From the NCBI RefSeq assembly GCF_022524485.1, contig NZ_JAKXMK010000046.1, positions 1-64,000 of the forward strand: a stretch of DNA of 64,000 nucleotides, read 5' to 3'. Numbering within the stretch: position 1 is the first letter of the stretch; each line of letters opens with the position of its first letter. Origin of the DNA: Pseudonocardia alaniniphila. GTDB lineage: Bacteria; Actinomycetota; Actinomycetes; Mycobacteriales; Pseudonocardiaceae. Under the pieces are notes generated by a model, which saw only the letters and a list, made by a program, of their open reading frames with translations, was not told where the DNA came from and did no database searches. Made by a program: the position numbers and the translations under genes. Positions 1 through 8,340 of the stretch are shown here, piece by piece.

Positions 1-401
1 ACCAGCACACCGACCGGCAGGTCCACCAACTGCAACACCGTCGGCTCGCCGAAGATCGACACCTCGCCACCGAACGGAATCACCGAGAACGCCACAAACG
101 CCGGAATCGTCGAAATCACCGGCGCAATGAAATACACCCGCTTATCCGCCATCACCGGCATGATGTCTTCCTTGAACGCCAGCTTGAGCGCGTCGGCGAG
201 GCTCTGCAGCCAACCCCCCGGACCCACCCGGTTCGGGCCCGGACGCTGCTGCATCCGACCCACCACCTTCCGCTCCGTGACGATCATGAACATCGTGAAC
301 AGCAGGCCCAGCGCGAACAACGCCACGACCTTCAGCAGAATCAGCCATAGCGGATCGTCGATGAGTAGTTGCTGGTATCGCGTCAGTTCCATGTTCGCCA
401 T
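1..401 (-). CDS. nuoH: NADH-quinone oxidoreductase subunit H, 5' part (runs off the window)
   Basis: Membrane subunit of respiratory complex I at the junction between the quinone pocket and the proton-pumping arm. Translating the minus strand from the ATG at 401 gives [11 protein letters not shown], a transmembrane segment (about residues 20-40) ending in [20 protein letters not shown], then [18 protein letters not shown]. This [14 protein letters not shown] block is the family signature. About 133 codons lie in the window; the C-terminal two thirds are outside. A GGGGGG run just before the ATG can serve as ribosome-binding site; a second in-frame ATG lies 9 nt downstream. The gene upstream is a TetR regulator 41 bp away, not nuoG, so it either heads a partial nuo set or sits outside a canonical operon. 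Confidence 0.93.
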   Translation of the reverse strand, partial: MANMELTRYQQLLIDDPLWLILLKVVALFALGLLFTMFMIVTERKVVGRMQQRPGPNRVGPGGWLQSLADALKLAFKEDIMPVMADKRVYFIAPVISTIPAFVAFSVIPFGGEVSIFGEPTVLQLVDLPVGVL

Positions 402-442
402 TCCCCCCGGCGCCACGTCAGTAGTGCGGCACAGTCGTTGAT

Positions 443-1072
443 TTACTCGTCACACTCGGAGTCACGCCGCGTCGCCCGGTCGAACATCTGCACGAGCTCC
501 CGCGTGTAGGAATCCACGTCGAGATCGGGATCTGCGGACACCTGGGTGGCCAGGCCGTCGAGTGCGTGCCGGAGCGTGATGGCCATCGTCCGGGCGTCGA
601 ATCGGCGGAACTCCCCAGACTCCTGTCCGGCGGCGAAGATCTCGGCCACCACCTGGAACTCGGGCTCGTGCGTGTGCAGGCCGAACCGGAGCAGGTCGTC
701 CCCGGTGCGGAACCTGACCCAGATATCACGCACGGCGATGACGTGCTGGCGGTACTCGGAGTAGAAGCGGGCGCTGGCCTCGATGAACGCGCGCAACTTG
801 CCCGCCTGGGTCGACTCGGCCAGCACATAGGGCTCGATGAAGCGGCCCGCCACGGTGAACACCTCGGCGACGACCGCCTCCACGAGGTCGTCCTTGCCGG
901 CGAAGTGGTACGAGATCAACCGCGTGCTCGACAGATCGGCCCGGCGTGCGATCTGTGCGAACGACGCCTTCGCGAAGCCGAGTTCGGCGATCGTCGCGAT
1001 CGCGGCCGACACGATCTGCGCCCGCCGGGCAACGGTGGTGACGGACCGCTCCGGATCCGCTCTTACTGACAC
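443..1072 (-). CDS. TetR/AcrR family transcriptional regulator
   Basis: A 209-residue one-component regulator. The N-terminal helix-turn-helix is clear at about residues 15-65 ([18 protein letters not shown], then [20 protein letters not shown], then [11 protein letters not shown]). The C-terminal ligand domain is all-helical and not diagnostic. The start is the GTG at 1072. The start codon lies inside a cluster of TTACT/AGTAA repeats, which suggests autoregulation. The gene ends 41 bp before nuoH in the same direction. It is closely similar in the DNA-binding domain to the TetR gene at 39.2 kb (both have LSST.[12 protein letters not shown]), so the two probably arose by duplication or recognise related sites. 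Effector unknown. Confidence 0.93.
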   Translation of the reverse strand: MSVRADPERSVTTVARRAQIVSAAIATIAELGFAKASFAQIARRADLSSTRLISYHFAGKDDLVEAVVAEVFTVAGRFIEPYVLAESTQAGKLRAFIEASARFYSEYRQHVIAVRDIWVRFRTGDDLLRFGLHTHEPEFQVVAEIFAAGQESGEFRRFDARTMAITLRHALDGLATQVSADPDLDVDSYTRELVQMFDRATRRDSECDE

Positions 1073-1104
1073 AAGTAAAAGTTACTACGGCCAGGTAAAG
1101 TAGC
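1063..1104. promoter_or_regulatory. Likely TetR operator: TTACT/AGTAA repeat cluster
   Basis: TTACT at 1063-1067, a perfect 5-3-5 inverted repeat AGTAA-AAG-TTACT at 1074-1086, and GTAAAGTAG at 1096-1104 lie across and just upstream of the GTG start of the TetR gene. The tract is AT-rich against its surroundings. Position and symmetry suggest the autoregulatory operator; binding is inferred, not shown. Confidence 0.5.
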
Positions 1105-1117
1105 TCAAGATCGACGT

Positions 1118-3898
1118 TCAGTACTCGGGCCGCAACGCGTCACGGAGCGCCGCCCGGGAGCTGATCCCGAGCTTGGGGAAGACCCGGTACAGGTGAGCCC
1201 CGACCGTCCGATGCGACAAATAGAGCTGCCGCCCGATCTGCTTGTTCGTCAGGCCGGTGGCGGCGAGCATCGCGATCACCCGTTCCTGCGGGGTGAGGCA
1301 GTCGGCGCCGCGGTCCTCGGCCGCGGCGGCCCCGGCCCCGAGGGCGCGGAGCTCGAGGCCCGCCCGCTTCGTCCACGGTCGGGCGTCGAGGCGTTCGAAG
1401 GCGGCGAGAGCCGCAGTGAGCTGCACCCGCGCCGACGAGTGGGCCCGGTGCCGGCGCAGTCGTTCGCCGTACGCGAGACGGACCCGCGCCAGGTCGAACG
1501 GCCAGCGCTCGACACCCGGAACCGCGAGGGCCTGCTCGAACAACCCGACAGTGGCCTCGTCGGGGGCGGCCATGCCCGCCGACCCGAGCGCCACGAGGGC
1601 CAGCCGCGGGGAGAGCGCGGCTATACCGGCATCGGCCATCGCGGCGACATGTGCGACGGCGTCCGAGCGGCGGCCCGTTCGCAGCGAGGCGTCGACGAGG
1701 TCCATCGCCGCCCTGAGCGCCATCGGTTGGCGGGGGGCGAGGATGCCCGGCGGGCTGATGGCCGCGGCCTGCTGGTAGGCCTCCTCGGCGTCGCCCTGCC
1801 CAAGAGCACTGGCAGCACGAACGTATTGCGCGTACGACCGCACGAGCTCCACACCGCGTGGGGCCGCCCAACGCATCATCCTGTCGGTGAGCTCCAGCGC
1901 CCAGTCGACATGGCCTCGCCAAGCCGCCACGACGGCCTCGCCGTACCAGAACGGCCACTCCAGGAGGCGGTAGCCGTGGAGGGCACACAGCGCGCGGCCT
2001 TCCTCGACCAGCTGCTGCGCCTCGTCCCATCGGCCGGTGAAAACGTCGTCGATGCAGAGGTTGATCATCGCGCCGATGGCTGAGGCCACCGCCCCGCCGC
2101 GACGCCCGTCGTGGACGACCCGCCAGTGCGCCTCCCGGCACGCCGTCATGCGATCGACGAAGAACGCCGCCCTGCCGATCCAGACGATCAGCGCGGGATC
2201 GTTCACGTCCGGAAGCCGGCTGATGATCGTCCCGAGCTCCGTCATCTGCTCAGCCGTGGCACGTGCAGGGTCGCCCAGGGTCACCACGCAGAGCGACAGG
2301 ATCGCCGGGGGGCGCGGCGTCAGCCGCGCGACGGCCGCGTAGAAGGGCTCCCACAGATCCTCACGATTGGCGCCGACGAAACACACCAGGAACAGCGTGT
2401 ACAGCGCTTCGATGAGGGCCCGGTCGTCGGCCCGGTACTCGCCGTCCTTGGCCTCGATCGCCCCGATGAGCAGGCGGCGGGCCGTGTCGACGTCCCCCTC
2501 CTCGTTGAGGAGCAGGTAGGCGGTCGCGACCGCGGCCCCGAGCGACCCGCCGTGGTCGGGGTCCGCACGGCGGGCATCCATGAGCAGCTGCGGAACGGTG
2601 TGCAGTTGACCGGTCACGTCCACCCCGACGTACGCCGCCTCGGCCAGGCGGCGGCTCCGGTCGGCTCCGCGCGGACTGAGCTCGGCAGCCCGGAGCAGGG
2701 CGCCGGTGGCACCGACCGCGTCACCCCGGGCGAGCATCCGCAGGGCGGCGCGCTCGAGCTGCGAGGCCACCGGCTCGTCCGGCGAGGGTGTCGCGTGGGC
2801 CAGGTGCCAGGCGCTGCGCTCCGGCTGGTTCGTCAACGCCTCGGCCAGTACCCGATGGGCGCACCGTTGCTCGAGCTCGCTCGAGAACTCCACCACGGTT
2901 GATCGCACCAGCGGGTGGCGGAAGCAGAGCCTGCGCGTGCCCTGATCGACGCTCACCAGCCGCGTTCGTTCAGCCGGCTGCAGGTCCGGCAACCCGCTCC
3001 CACCGCGGACGGCCGCTTGCAACACACCCAGGTCACCGGTGCCGTCCAGGGCGGCGAGCAGAAGCACACGACGGGTGGCGGCGGGGAGATCAGCGACGCG
3101 GGACGCGAAGAGCGCGAGAAGCCGCCGGTTCAGCGGCAGAACCGACGGCAACGCCACTCGCGCTGTGCGCTGCGACGTGCTGATCACCGCCGGGAGCTCC
3201 AGGAGGGCCAGCGGGTTTCCCTGGGCCTCGGCCAGCACGCGCCGGCGCACTTGTGGGGCGAGCATCGGGAAGTAGGCACCCAGCAGGCCTGCCGCTTCCG
3301 TCTCGTCGAGTGGCGGCACCTCGTTCTCCGGCAGCCCGCCGTGGTCGAGGAAGCTCTCACCTGCCGTTCTCGACGCGGCGATCAGCCCGATCCGGCTACC
3401 GGTGAGGCGACGGGCGACGAAGCCGAGCACCGCAGCGCTCGACCGGTCGAGCCACTGCAGATCGTCGACGACGACGAGTAGCGGGCGATCGACCGCGGCT
3501 CGGCACAGCAGCGCCAGCACCGCGGTGAAAACGGTCAGCCGGACGCCCCCCGCCTCGTCACCGATACCCAGCACGGCCGACAGCGCGCGGCGGTGCGCGC
3601 CGCCGAGCTGCCCCACGTCCTCCTCCAACGGGAGGAGCAGCTGGTTGAGTCCGGCGAACGTGACGTCGGCCCCGAACTCCGCCCCTGCGGCACGAAGCAG
3701 CCGAGCGCCGGCGGCCGACGCCTCCTGCGCCGCGGCGTCCAGCAACACCGTCTTCCCGACGCCGGGCTCGCCCGACAGCAGCAGCGCGTCGCCGTCGGCG
3801 GCTGCACGGGCCAGGAAGGACCGGATGCGCTCGAGCTCTCGCTCGCGCCCGACCAGCCCTCCGTATTTGACTGTTTGACGCGTATCGGTATCGCCCAT
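1118..3898 (-). CDS. LAL-type LuxR family regulator with AAA+ ATPase domain
   Basis: A large MalT/LAL-type transcription activator of 926 residues from the ATG at 3898. It opens with YGGLVGRERELERIRSF and a Walker A LLSGEPGVGKTVLL at about residues 37-50, then LLVVVDDLQWLD as Walker B. A long helical (TPR-like) middle follows. A C-terminal LuxR helix-turn-helix spans the last 60 residues (LTPQERVIAMLAATGLTNKQ, then IGRQLYLSHRTVGAHLYRVF). An in-frame start at 4060 would add 54 residues of Arg/Thr-rich, non-conserved sequence. GAGGA stands about 9 nt before the 3898 ATG, so I take the shorter form. Target genes are unknown; neighbours are not in its operon. Confidence 0.9.
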   Translation of the reverse strand: MGDTDTRQTVKYGGLVGRERELERIRSFLARAAADGDALLLSGEPGVGKTVLLDAAAQEASAAGARLLRAAGAEFGADVTFAGLNQLLLPLEEDVGQLGGAHRRALSAVLGIGDEAGGVRLTVFTAVLALLCRAAVDRPLLVVVDDLQWLDRSSAAVLGFVARRLTGSRIGLIAASRTAGESFLDHGGLPENEVPPLDETEAAGLLGAYFPMLAPQVRRRVLAEAQGNPLALLELPAVISTSQRTARVALPSVLPLNRRLLALFASRVADLPAATRRVLLLAALDGTGDLGVLQAAVRGGSGLPDLQPAERTRLVSVDQGTRRLCFRHPLVRSTVVEFSSELEQRCAHRVLAEALTNQPERSAWHLAHATPSPDEPVASQLERAALRMLARGDAVGATGALLRAAELSPRGADRSRRLAEAAYVGVDVTGQLHTVPQLLMDARRADPDHGGSLGAAVATAYLLLNEEGDVDTARRLLIGAIEAKDGEYRADDRALIEALYTLFLVCFVGANREDLWEPFYAAVARLTPRPPAILSLCVVTLGDPARATAEQMTELGTIISRLPDVNDPALIVWIGRAAFFVDRMTACREAHWRVVHDGRRGGAVASAIGAMINLCIDDVFTGRWDEAQQLVEEGRALCALHGYRLLEWPFWYGEAVVAAWRGHVDWALELTDRMMRWAAPRGVELVRSYAQYVRAASALGQGDAEEAYQQAAAISPPGILAPRQPMALRAAMDLVDASLRTGRRSDAVAHVAAMADAGIAALSPRLALVALGSAGMAAPDEATVGLFEQALAVPGVERWPFDLARVRLAYGERLRRHRAHSSARVQLTAALAAFERLDARPWTKRAGLELRALGAGAAAAEDRGADCLTPQERVIAMLAATGLTNKQIGRQLYLSHRTVGAHLYRVFPKLGISSRAALRDALRPEY

Positions 3899-4225
3899 CC
3901 GAGTTGTCCTCGTCTGGTCGTAAGCACGGAAATCGTGCAGTTTACGCGTTGTCCGAGGCTGTTCGACCGACGTGAGGAGCTTCTGGACTGCACCGGTCGG
4001 AGGGGCTCGCAGCGGCCGGACGGCCACATCCCCGCTGGTCCGGCGCTCGCCCGTCGGCATTGAGCCAATGATCTCCTGCTGCTACGGTCCTCGCGCGACT
4101 GCCGGGTCGGCCATGGGCCACGAGCGAGACGGGTTCCCGGCGGATCTGTGAGCGCCGGGCGGGCCAGAGGCCCGCCACCCCACTGCGGAAACGCACGAAT
4201 TCCGCGGTGGAAGGAGGTGAATCAC
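3899..4225. other. Intergenic region between divergent LAL regulator and S1-domain gene
   Basis: About 330 bp carrying the divergent promoters for the LAL regulator (minus) and the small S1 protein (plus). I see no further gene. The only unusually strong element is AAGGAGGTGA at 4211-4220, the near-perfect ribosome-binding site of the S1 gene. Confidence 0.5.
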
Positions 4226-4480
4226 ATGAGCACACCACATCAGATCACGCCGGAGTCGGCGTGGCAGCAGTTCCTCACCCAGCAGTGCGCGCGCACGCCG
4301 GTGAACGGAATCGTCACGTCGATCGTGCCGTTCGGTGCCTTCGTCACGTTGCACGACGGCGTCGACGGCCTGCTGCACCAGTCGGAGTGGTCGGCCGAGC
4401 CTGAGCTCGGCGCGACCGTCTCGGTCCGGATCCTGCAGCTGGACCTGGTCAACCGTCGGGTGAGCCTTGCTCTGGCCTGA
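4226..4480 (+). CDS. Small stand-alone S1 RNA-binding domain protein
   Basis: Eighty-four residues, almost exactly one S1/OB-fold domain: VNGIVTSIVPFGAFVTLHDG, then VDGLLHQSEW, then GATVSVRILQLDLVNRRVSL. These are the five-strand S1 pattern with the FGAFV and DGLLH blocks intact. The start at 4226 is fixed by AAGGAGGTGA five bases upstream, close to a perfect anti-16S match and far stronger than most sites in the window, implying high translation. The gene stands alone, followed 7 bp later by a strong hairpin terminator. Single-domain S1 proteins bind single-stranded RNA; a ribosome- or cold-shock-linked role is possible but not shown. Confidence 0.85.
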   Translation: MSTPHQITPESAWQQFLTQQCARTPVNGIVTSIVPFGAFVTLHDGVDGLLHQSEWSAEPELGATVSVRILQLDLVNRRVSLALA

Positions 4481-4487
4481 TGCCCCG

Positions 4488-4522
4488 GTGGCCCGGGGGC
4501 GCTGAGACCGCCCCCGGGCCAC
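4488..4522. terminator. Hairpin terminator after the S1-domain gene
   Basis: A perfect 14-bp GC-rich stem (4488-4501 with 4509-4522) around a 7-nt loop, beginning 7 bp after the S1 stop codon. There is no U-tract, as is common in actinobacteria. Confidence 0.75.
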
Positions 4523-4736
4523 TCGGAAGCCTAGAGCGACGGCCGAGCGAGCAACGGCGCGAACGCAGCCCGCGCGCGAGAGGCCGGCCGACGACTCTTC
4601 CCCCATTCACCGTGAACACGGCTAAAAGCCTCTGATTCGAAGGCGCACATTCCGAAAATCGCGTGCAACGCGCTTCACCTGGTCGATGCAGGCGCCTACC
4701 GTCACGCAGGGAGGCACCGAGACGAGGAGGCCCGCT

Positions 4737-6131
4737 ATGGATCCGACGTTCTACCGGTCCGCCGCCGACGCCGCAGCTGCTCCTGGCGAGGAGTTGGCCT
4801 ACGTGGTGGCTTTCGACCGTGCCGGGCAGCGCAGCGACGCGATGACCGTGATCGATGTGAACGCGCAGTCCGACAGCTACGGGCGGGTCGTGGGCTGGAC
4901 CGACGTGCCCGGGCTGGGTGACGAGCTGCACCACTTCGGCTGGAACGCCTGCAGCAGCGCGCTGCGCCACGAGGGCCACGACATGGCCGGGTTGGCCCGG
5001 CGCTATCTGCTGGTGCCCGGCCTGCGCTCGTCGAACATCTACGTCCTGGACACCGGCCCGGACCCGCGCCAGCCCAAGCTGGTCAAGACCATCGACGCCA
5101 CCGAGCTCTCGGACAAGGCCGGCTACTCCCGCCCGCACACCCTGCACTGCGGACCCGACGGGGTGTTCCTGACCTGCTTGGGCGGGCCCAAGGGCGACGA
5201 CGACGGGCCCGGGGGCATCGCGCTGCTCGACCACGACAGCTTCGACGTCCTGCGCGCCTGGGAAACCGACCGCGGCCCGCAGCACCTCCACTACGACGCC
5301 TGGTGGCACCTGAACCAGAACGTGCTGATCTCCAGCGAATGGGGCAGCCCCTCGATGATCGAGAACGGGGTCGTGCCCGAACTGCTGCTGGGCCAGAAAT
5401 ACGGCCACCACCTGCACTTCTGGGACCTCGCCAAAGGCCAGCACCAGCAGAGCGTGGACCTCGGGGCCCAGCACCAGATGGTGCTGGAGGTCCGCCCCTC
5501 CCACGACCCCGACGCCACCTGGGGCTTCGTCGGCGTGGTGATCTCCACCGAGGACCTGTCCGCATCGGTCTGGCGCTGGCACCGCGACAACGGGGATTGG
5601 CAGGTCGAGAAGGTCATCACCATCCCGGCCGAGCCCGCCGACCCCGACCTGCTGCCTCCGGCGTTGAAACCCTTCGCCGCGGTCCCCCCACTGGTCACCG
5701 ACATCGACCTCTCCGTCGATGACCGCTTCCTCTACGTCTCCTGCTGGGGCACCGGCGAGCTCAAACAGTTCGACGTCACCGATCCCGCTCACCCCCGCCA
5801 GACCGGCTCGGTACGCCTGGGCGGCATCGTCGAGCGCGTCGCCCATCCCGCCCGACCCGACATGCCACTCTCCGGTGGCCCGCAAATGGTCGAGGTCAGC
5901 CGCGACGGACGCCGCGTCTACTTCACCAACTCCCTCTACGGCTCATGGGACGACCAGTTCTACCCCGACGGCGTCGGCGCCTGGATGACCAAACTCGACG
6001 CCCACCCCAACGGCGGACTCACCATCGACCAGGACTTCTTCCCCCACGAGGACGACTTCCGCGGCCTGCGCGTCCACCAGATCCGGCTCCAGGGCGGCGA
6101 CGCCTCCTCCGACTCCTACTGCTACCACTGA
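4737..6131 (+). CDS. Selenium-binding protein SBP56 / methanethiol oxidase family
   Basis: A 464-residue beta-propeller protein matching the SBP56 family in length and pattern. The landmarks are PGLGDELHHFGWNACSSAL near residue 60, YLLVPGLRSSNIYVLDT, YSRPHTLHCGPDGVFLTCLG, a HLHYDAWWHLNQN block, and DRFLYVSCWGTGELKQFDV near the C-terminus. Family members bind metal or selenium, and some bacterial ones oxidise methanethiol to formaldehyde, H2S and H2O2. Substrate here is not determinable. The start is the ATG at 4737 preceded by GACGAGGAGG; an upstream in-frame start at 4686 adds 17 unconserved residues. It is monocistronic: the next gene (ABM domain) is convergent. Confidence 0.92.
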   Translation: MDPTFYRSAADAAAAPGEELAYVVAFDRAGQRSDAMTVIDVNAQSDSYGRVVGWTDVPGLGDELHHFGWNACSSALRHEGHDMAGLARRYLLVPGLRSSNIYVLDTGPDPRQPKLVKTIDATELSDKAGYSRPHTLHCGPDGVFLTCLGGPKGDDDGPGGIALLDHDSFDVLRAWETDRGPQHLHYDAWWHLNQNVLISSEWGSPSMIENGVVPELLLGQKYGHHLHFWDLAKGQHQQSVDLGAQHQMVLEVRPSHDPDATWGFVGVVISTEDLSASVWRWHRDNGDWQVEKVITIPAEPADPDLLPPALKPFAAVPPLVTDIDLSVDDRFLYVSCWGTGELKQFDVTDPAHPRQTGSVRLGGIVERVAHPARPDMPLSGGPQMVEVSRDGRRVYFTNSLYGSWDDQFYPDGVGAWMTKLDAHPNGGLTIDQDFFPHEDDFRGLRVHQIRLQGGDASSDSYCYH

Positions 6132-6188
6132 CCGAAACTTCCGCATCCGGGCACTGACCAGCGGCGAGCCGGACCAGCCCGTCGCCGG

Positions 6189-6497
6189 TCAGATCCCCTC
6201 GCCGCGCGCGTCCACCACGACCTCGTTCCAGGACATCGCGCTCTCGCCCTCCTGGAGACCTTCCATCCTGGCCCGGGTCTCGGCGAACGCCTCGTCCTCG
6301 TGCCAGGCCTGCCAGTCGGCACGGCTCTGCCACGTCCCGACGACCACGCGCTTGTTCTGGCCGTCGAGCGGGATGAGCAGTTGCGCTGCGACCCATCCCG
6401 GCCGGCCACGGGCGGCCGCCAGTCGCTCCCGCATCGCTGCGTCCCACTCCGGTTCGGATCCGGTCTTGAGAGTCACCCCGGTGACGACGGTCATCAT
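6189..6497 (-). CDS. Antibiotic biosynthesis monooxygenase (ABM) domain protein
   Basis: A 102-residue dimeric ferredoxin-like (alpha+beta barrel) protein. It begins MMTVVTGVTLKTGSEPEWDA and contains RPGWVAAQLLIPLD and VVVGTWQSRADWQAWHED, the hallmark W-x-S/D-x-x-W pattern of ABM/heme-degrading monooxygenase-like proteins. Adjacent ATGATG starts follow GGAAGGAGAAGG. An open frame continues upstream to 7049, but that part lies opposite the kinase gene and is not protein-like. Members act as cofactor-free oxygenases or quinone-oxidising proteins; no biosynthetic cluster surrounds it, so a general oxidative role is more likely than antibiotic synthesis. Confidence 0.85.
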   Translation of the reverse strand: MMTVVTGVTLKTGSEPEWDAAMRERLAAARGRPGWVAAQLLIPLDGQNKRVVVGTWQSRADWQAWHEDEAFAETRARMEGLQEGESAMSWNEVVVDARGEGI

Positions 6498-6623
6498 GTG
6501 GACCTTCTCCTTCCTGCGGGCTCCGTGCCCGGGGTTCCCGCAGCGGCCGATCCCCACTCCCGCGCTGGATCCGACGAGGAAATGGGTCGCCTGCATGCGA
6601 AGGGACCAGCAGGATGGCCCACC

Positions 6624-7511
6624 GTGCACCGCGACCAGATCGACTCCGCCCTCGCCGCGCGGCTGGTCGCCACGCAGTTCCCGGAGTGGGCAGGCCTCCC
6701 GGTCGTTCCGGTCGAGGTGGACGGCTGGGACAACCGCACGTTCCGGCTGGGCGACACCATGACGGTGCGGCTCCCGAGCGCCGAGGGTTACGTGCGCAGC
6801 GTCGAGAAGGAGAACACCTGGCTGCCGCGGCTCGCACCGCACCTGCCGCTCCCCATCCCCGTTCCGCTCGCCGTCGGTGCACCGAGCAGCGAGTACCCGT
6901 GGCCGTGGTCGGTCCGCCGGTGGATCGACGGACGCATCACCACGCGCGACCGGATCGCCGACCTCGACGCGTTCGCGAAGGACCTCGCCGGCTTCCTCGT
7001 GGCATTGCAGCAGATCAGCACGGCCGGGGGGCCACTGGCCGGCGCGCACTGCTTCTATCGCGGCGCCCCACTCGAGGTCTACGACACGGAGACGCGCGAC
7101 GCCATCGCGGCGCTCGGTGCGCGGATCGACGCCGCCACTGCCACCGCCGCGTGGGAGGACGCGCTCGCGGCGGCGTGGTCAGGTCCATCCGTGTGGTTCC
7201 ACGGCGACGTGGCAGCCAACAACCTCCTCGTCGACGGCGCGGGGAGGCTTGCCGCGGTCATCGACTTCGGCACCTGCGGCGTGGGCGACCCCGCCTGCGA
7301 CCTCGTCGTCGCATGGACGCTCCTCGATGGGGAGAGCCGCGAGGCGTTCCGGGCCGCGATGCCCGCCGACGACGCGATGTGGGCGCGCGGGCGCGGCTGG
7401 GCACTGTGGAAGGCCCTCATCACGATCGACTCCCCCGACGCCACCCCGGCCGCCGCCTCGGAAGCACGCCGGGTGGCCGCCGACGTAATCGAGGAATTCT
7501 CGCGGTCCTGA
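6624..7511 (+). CDS. Aminoglycoside phosphotransferase-like (APH) kinase
   Basis: A 295-residue protein with the APH/choline kinase fold. It has a VDGWDNRTFRLGDTMTVRLP N-lobe, the catalytic loop VWFHGDVAANNLLVDGAG (HGDxxxxN, Brenner motif) and the metal-binding VIDFGTCGVGDPACDLV (DFG-like). The GTG at 6624, eight bases after AGGA, starts the conserved HRDQIDSALAARLV segment; an upstream ATG at 6582 would add 14 residues but has poor spacing. It is divergent from the ABM gene. Family members phosphorylate aminoglycosides, macrolides or small metabolites; the wide actinobacterial spread of this subtype makes resistance only one possibility. Confidence 0.88.
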   Translation: MHRDQIDSALAARLVATQFPEWAGLPVVPVEVDGWDNRTFRLGDTMTVRLPSAEGYVRSVEKENTWLPRLAPHLPLPIPVPLAVGAPSSEYPWPWSVRRWIDGRITTRDRIADLDAFAKDLAGFLVALQQISTAGGPLAGAHCFYRGAPLEVYDTETRDAIAALGARIDAATATAAWEDALAAAWSGPSVWFHGDVAANNLLVDGAGRLAAVIDFGTCGVGDPACDLVVAWTLLDGESREAFRAAMPADDAMWARGRGWALWKALITIDSPDATPAAASEARRVAADVIEEFSRS

Positions 7512-7614
7512 GCCTCGACGACGGCTGCGGTATTGACCAGTCGCACCGCGGCAATTCGGCAGGACACCCCGGCGCTGACTGGCTGACCGCGCGTTCGGGG
7601 ACAAGGATGGCCAA

Positions 7615-8340
7615 GTGGCCAGTCGCATCCTCTTGGTAGAGGACGACTCGACGATCGGCGAAGTTCTGGCGTCGAGCCTGCGCAGCCACGCCCATGAGGT
7701 GATGTGGGAGCAGACGGGCGCAGGCGGTCTCGCACGGGCCGCCGGCACCGTCGTCGACCTCGTCCTGCTGGACCTCGGGCTTCCCGATCTCGACGGTGTC
7801 GAGGTCTGCAGGCAGCTCCGGCGCACTCAACCCGGCTGCGTTCTCGTCATCCTGACAGCACGGGTGGCCGAGATGGACGTCGTGGTGGGGCTGGAGGCGG
7901 GCGCCGACGACTACCTGGTCAAACCGATCCGGCTGGCCGAGCTCCATGCCCGTATCCGTGCTCACCTTCGCCGCAACGAGGCGACCGGAGCGGCACCACC
8001 GGTCCGGTCGATCGGCGACCTGGTCGTCGACGTGTCCCGGCGTCGTGTCACCGTCTCCGGGCAGGAACTGCGCCTCCGCCCCAAGGAGTTCGACCTGCTG
8101 GCCTGCCTCGCCGCCCGACCGGACGTGGCGCTCACCCGCGAGACGCTCATGTCCGAGGTGTGGGACGAGAACTGGTTCGGCTCGACGAAGACCCTCGATG
8201 TCCACGTTGCGGCGCTTCGCCGCAAGATGACGGAGATGGCCGCGCTGGCCGGAGCCCAGGTCCCCGAGATCGTCACGCTCCGGGGGCACGGCTATCGGTT
8301 GGCACTCGACCCACCGACCAGCGACGGCGTGGCTCGCTAG
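7615..8340 (+). CDS. OmpR/PhoB-family response regulator
   Basis: A 241-residue two-domain regulator. The receiver has the acidic pair in RILLVEDDSTIGEV, the phospho-acceptor Asp in DLVLLDLGLPDLDG and the conserved Lys in ADDYLVKPIRLAEL. The C-terminal winged helix contains LRPKEFDLLACLAA and TLDVHVAALRRKM. The GTG at 7615 follows AAGGAT at a good distance. Its stop lies 68 bp inside the 3' end of the histidine kinase gene on the other strand, so the two presumed partners are convergent and overlapping rather than co-transcribed. Confidence 0.93.
   Translation: MASRILLVEDDSTIGEVLASSLRSHAHEVMWEQTGAGGLARAAGTVVDLVLLDLGLPDLDGVEVCRQLRRTQPGCVLVILTARVAEMDVVVGLEAGADDYLVKPIRLAELHARIRAHLRRNEATGAAPPVRSIGDLVVDVSRRRVTVSGQELRLRPKEFDLLACLAARPDVALTRETLMSEVWDENWFGSTKTLDVHVAALRRKMTEMAALAGAQVPEIVTLRGHGYRLALDPPTSDGVAR

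Noticed and set aside
3899-4060. N-terminal extension of the LAL regulator to 4060
   Set aside because: The added 54 residues are Arg/Thr-rich and unconserved; the ATG at 3898 has a better ribosome-binding site and begins just before the conserved VGRERE segment.
4449-5885. Long minus-strand open frame opposite the SBP56 gene
   Set aside because: It is the mirror of a strongly biased coding strand (Gly/Val/Ala/Gln-rich, no motif); the plus-strand protein is a clear family match.
6189-6497. ABM-domain gene as part of an antibiotic biosynthesis cluster
   Set aside because: No polyketide synthase, peptide synthetase or tailoring set is near; ABM proteins are common as single genes.
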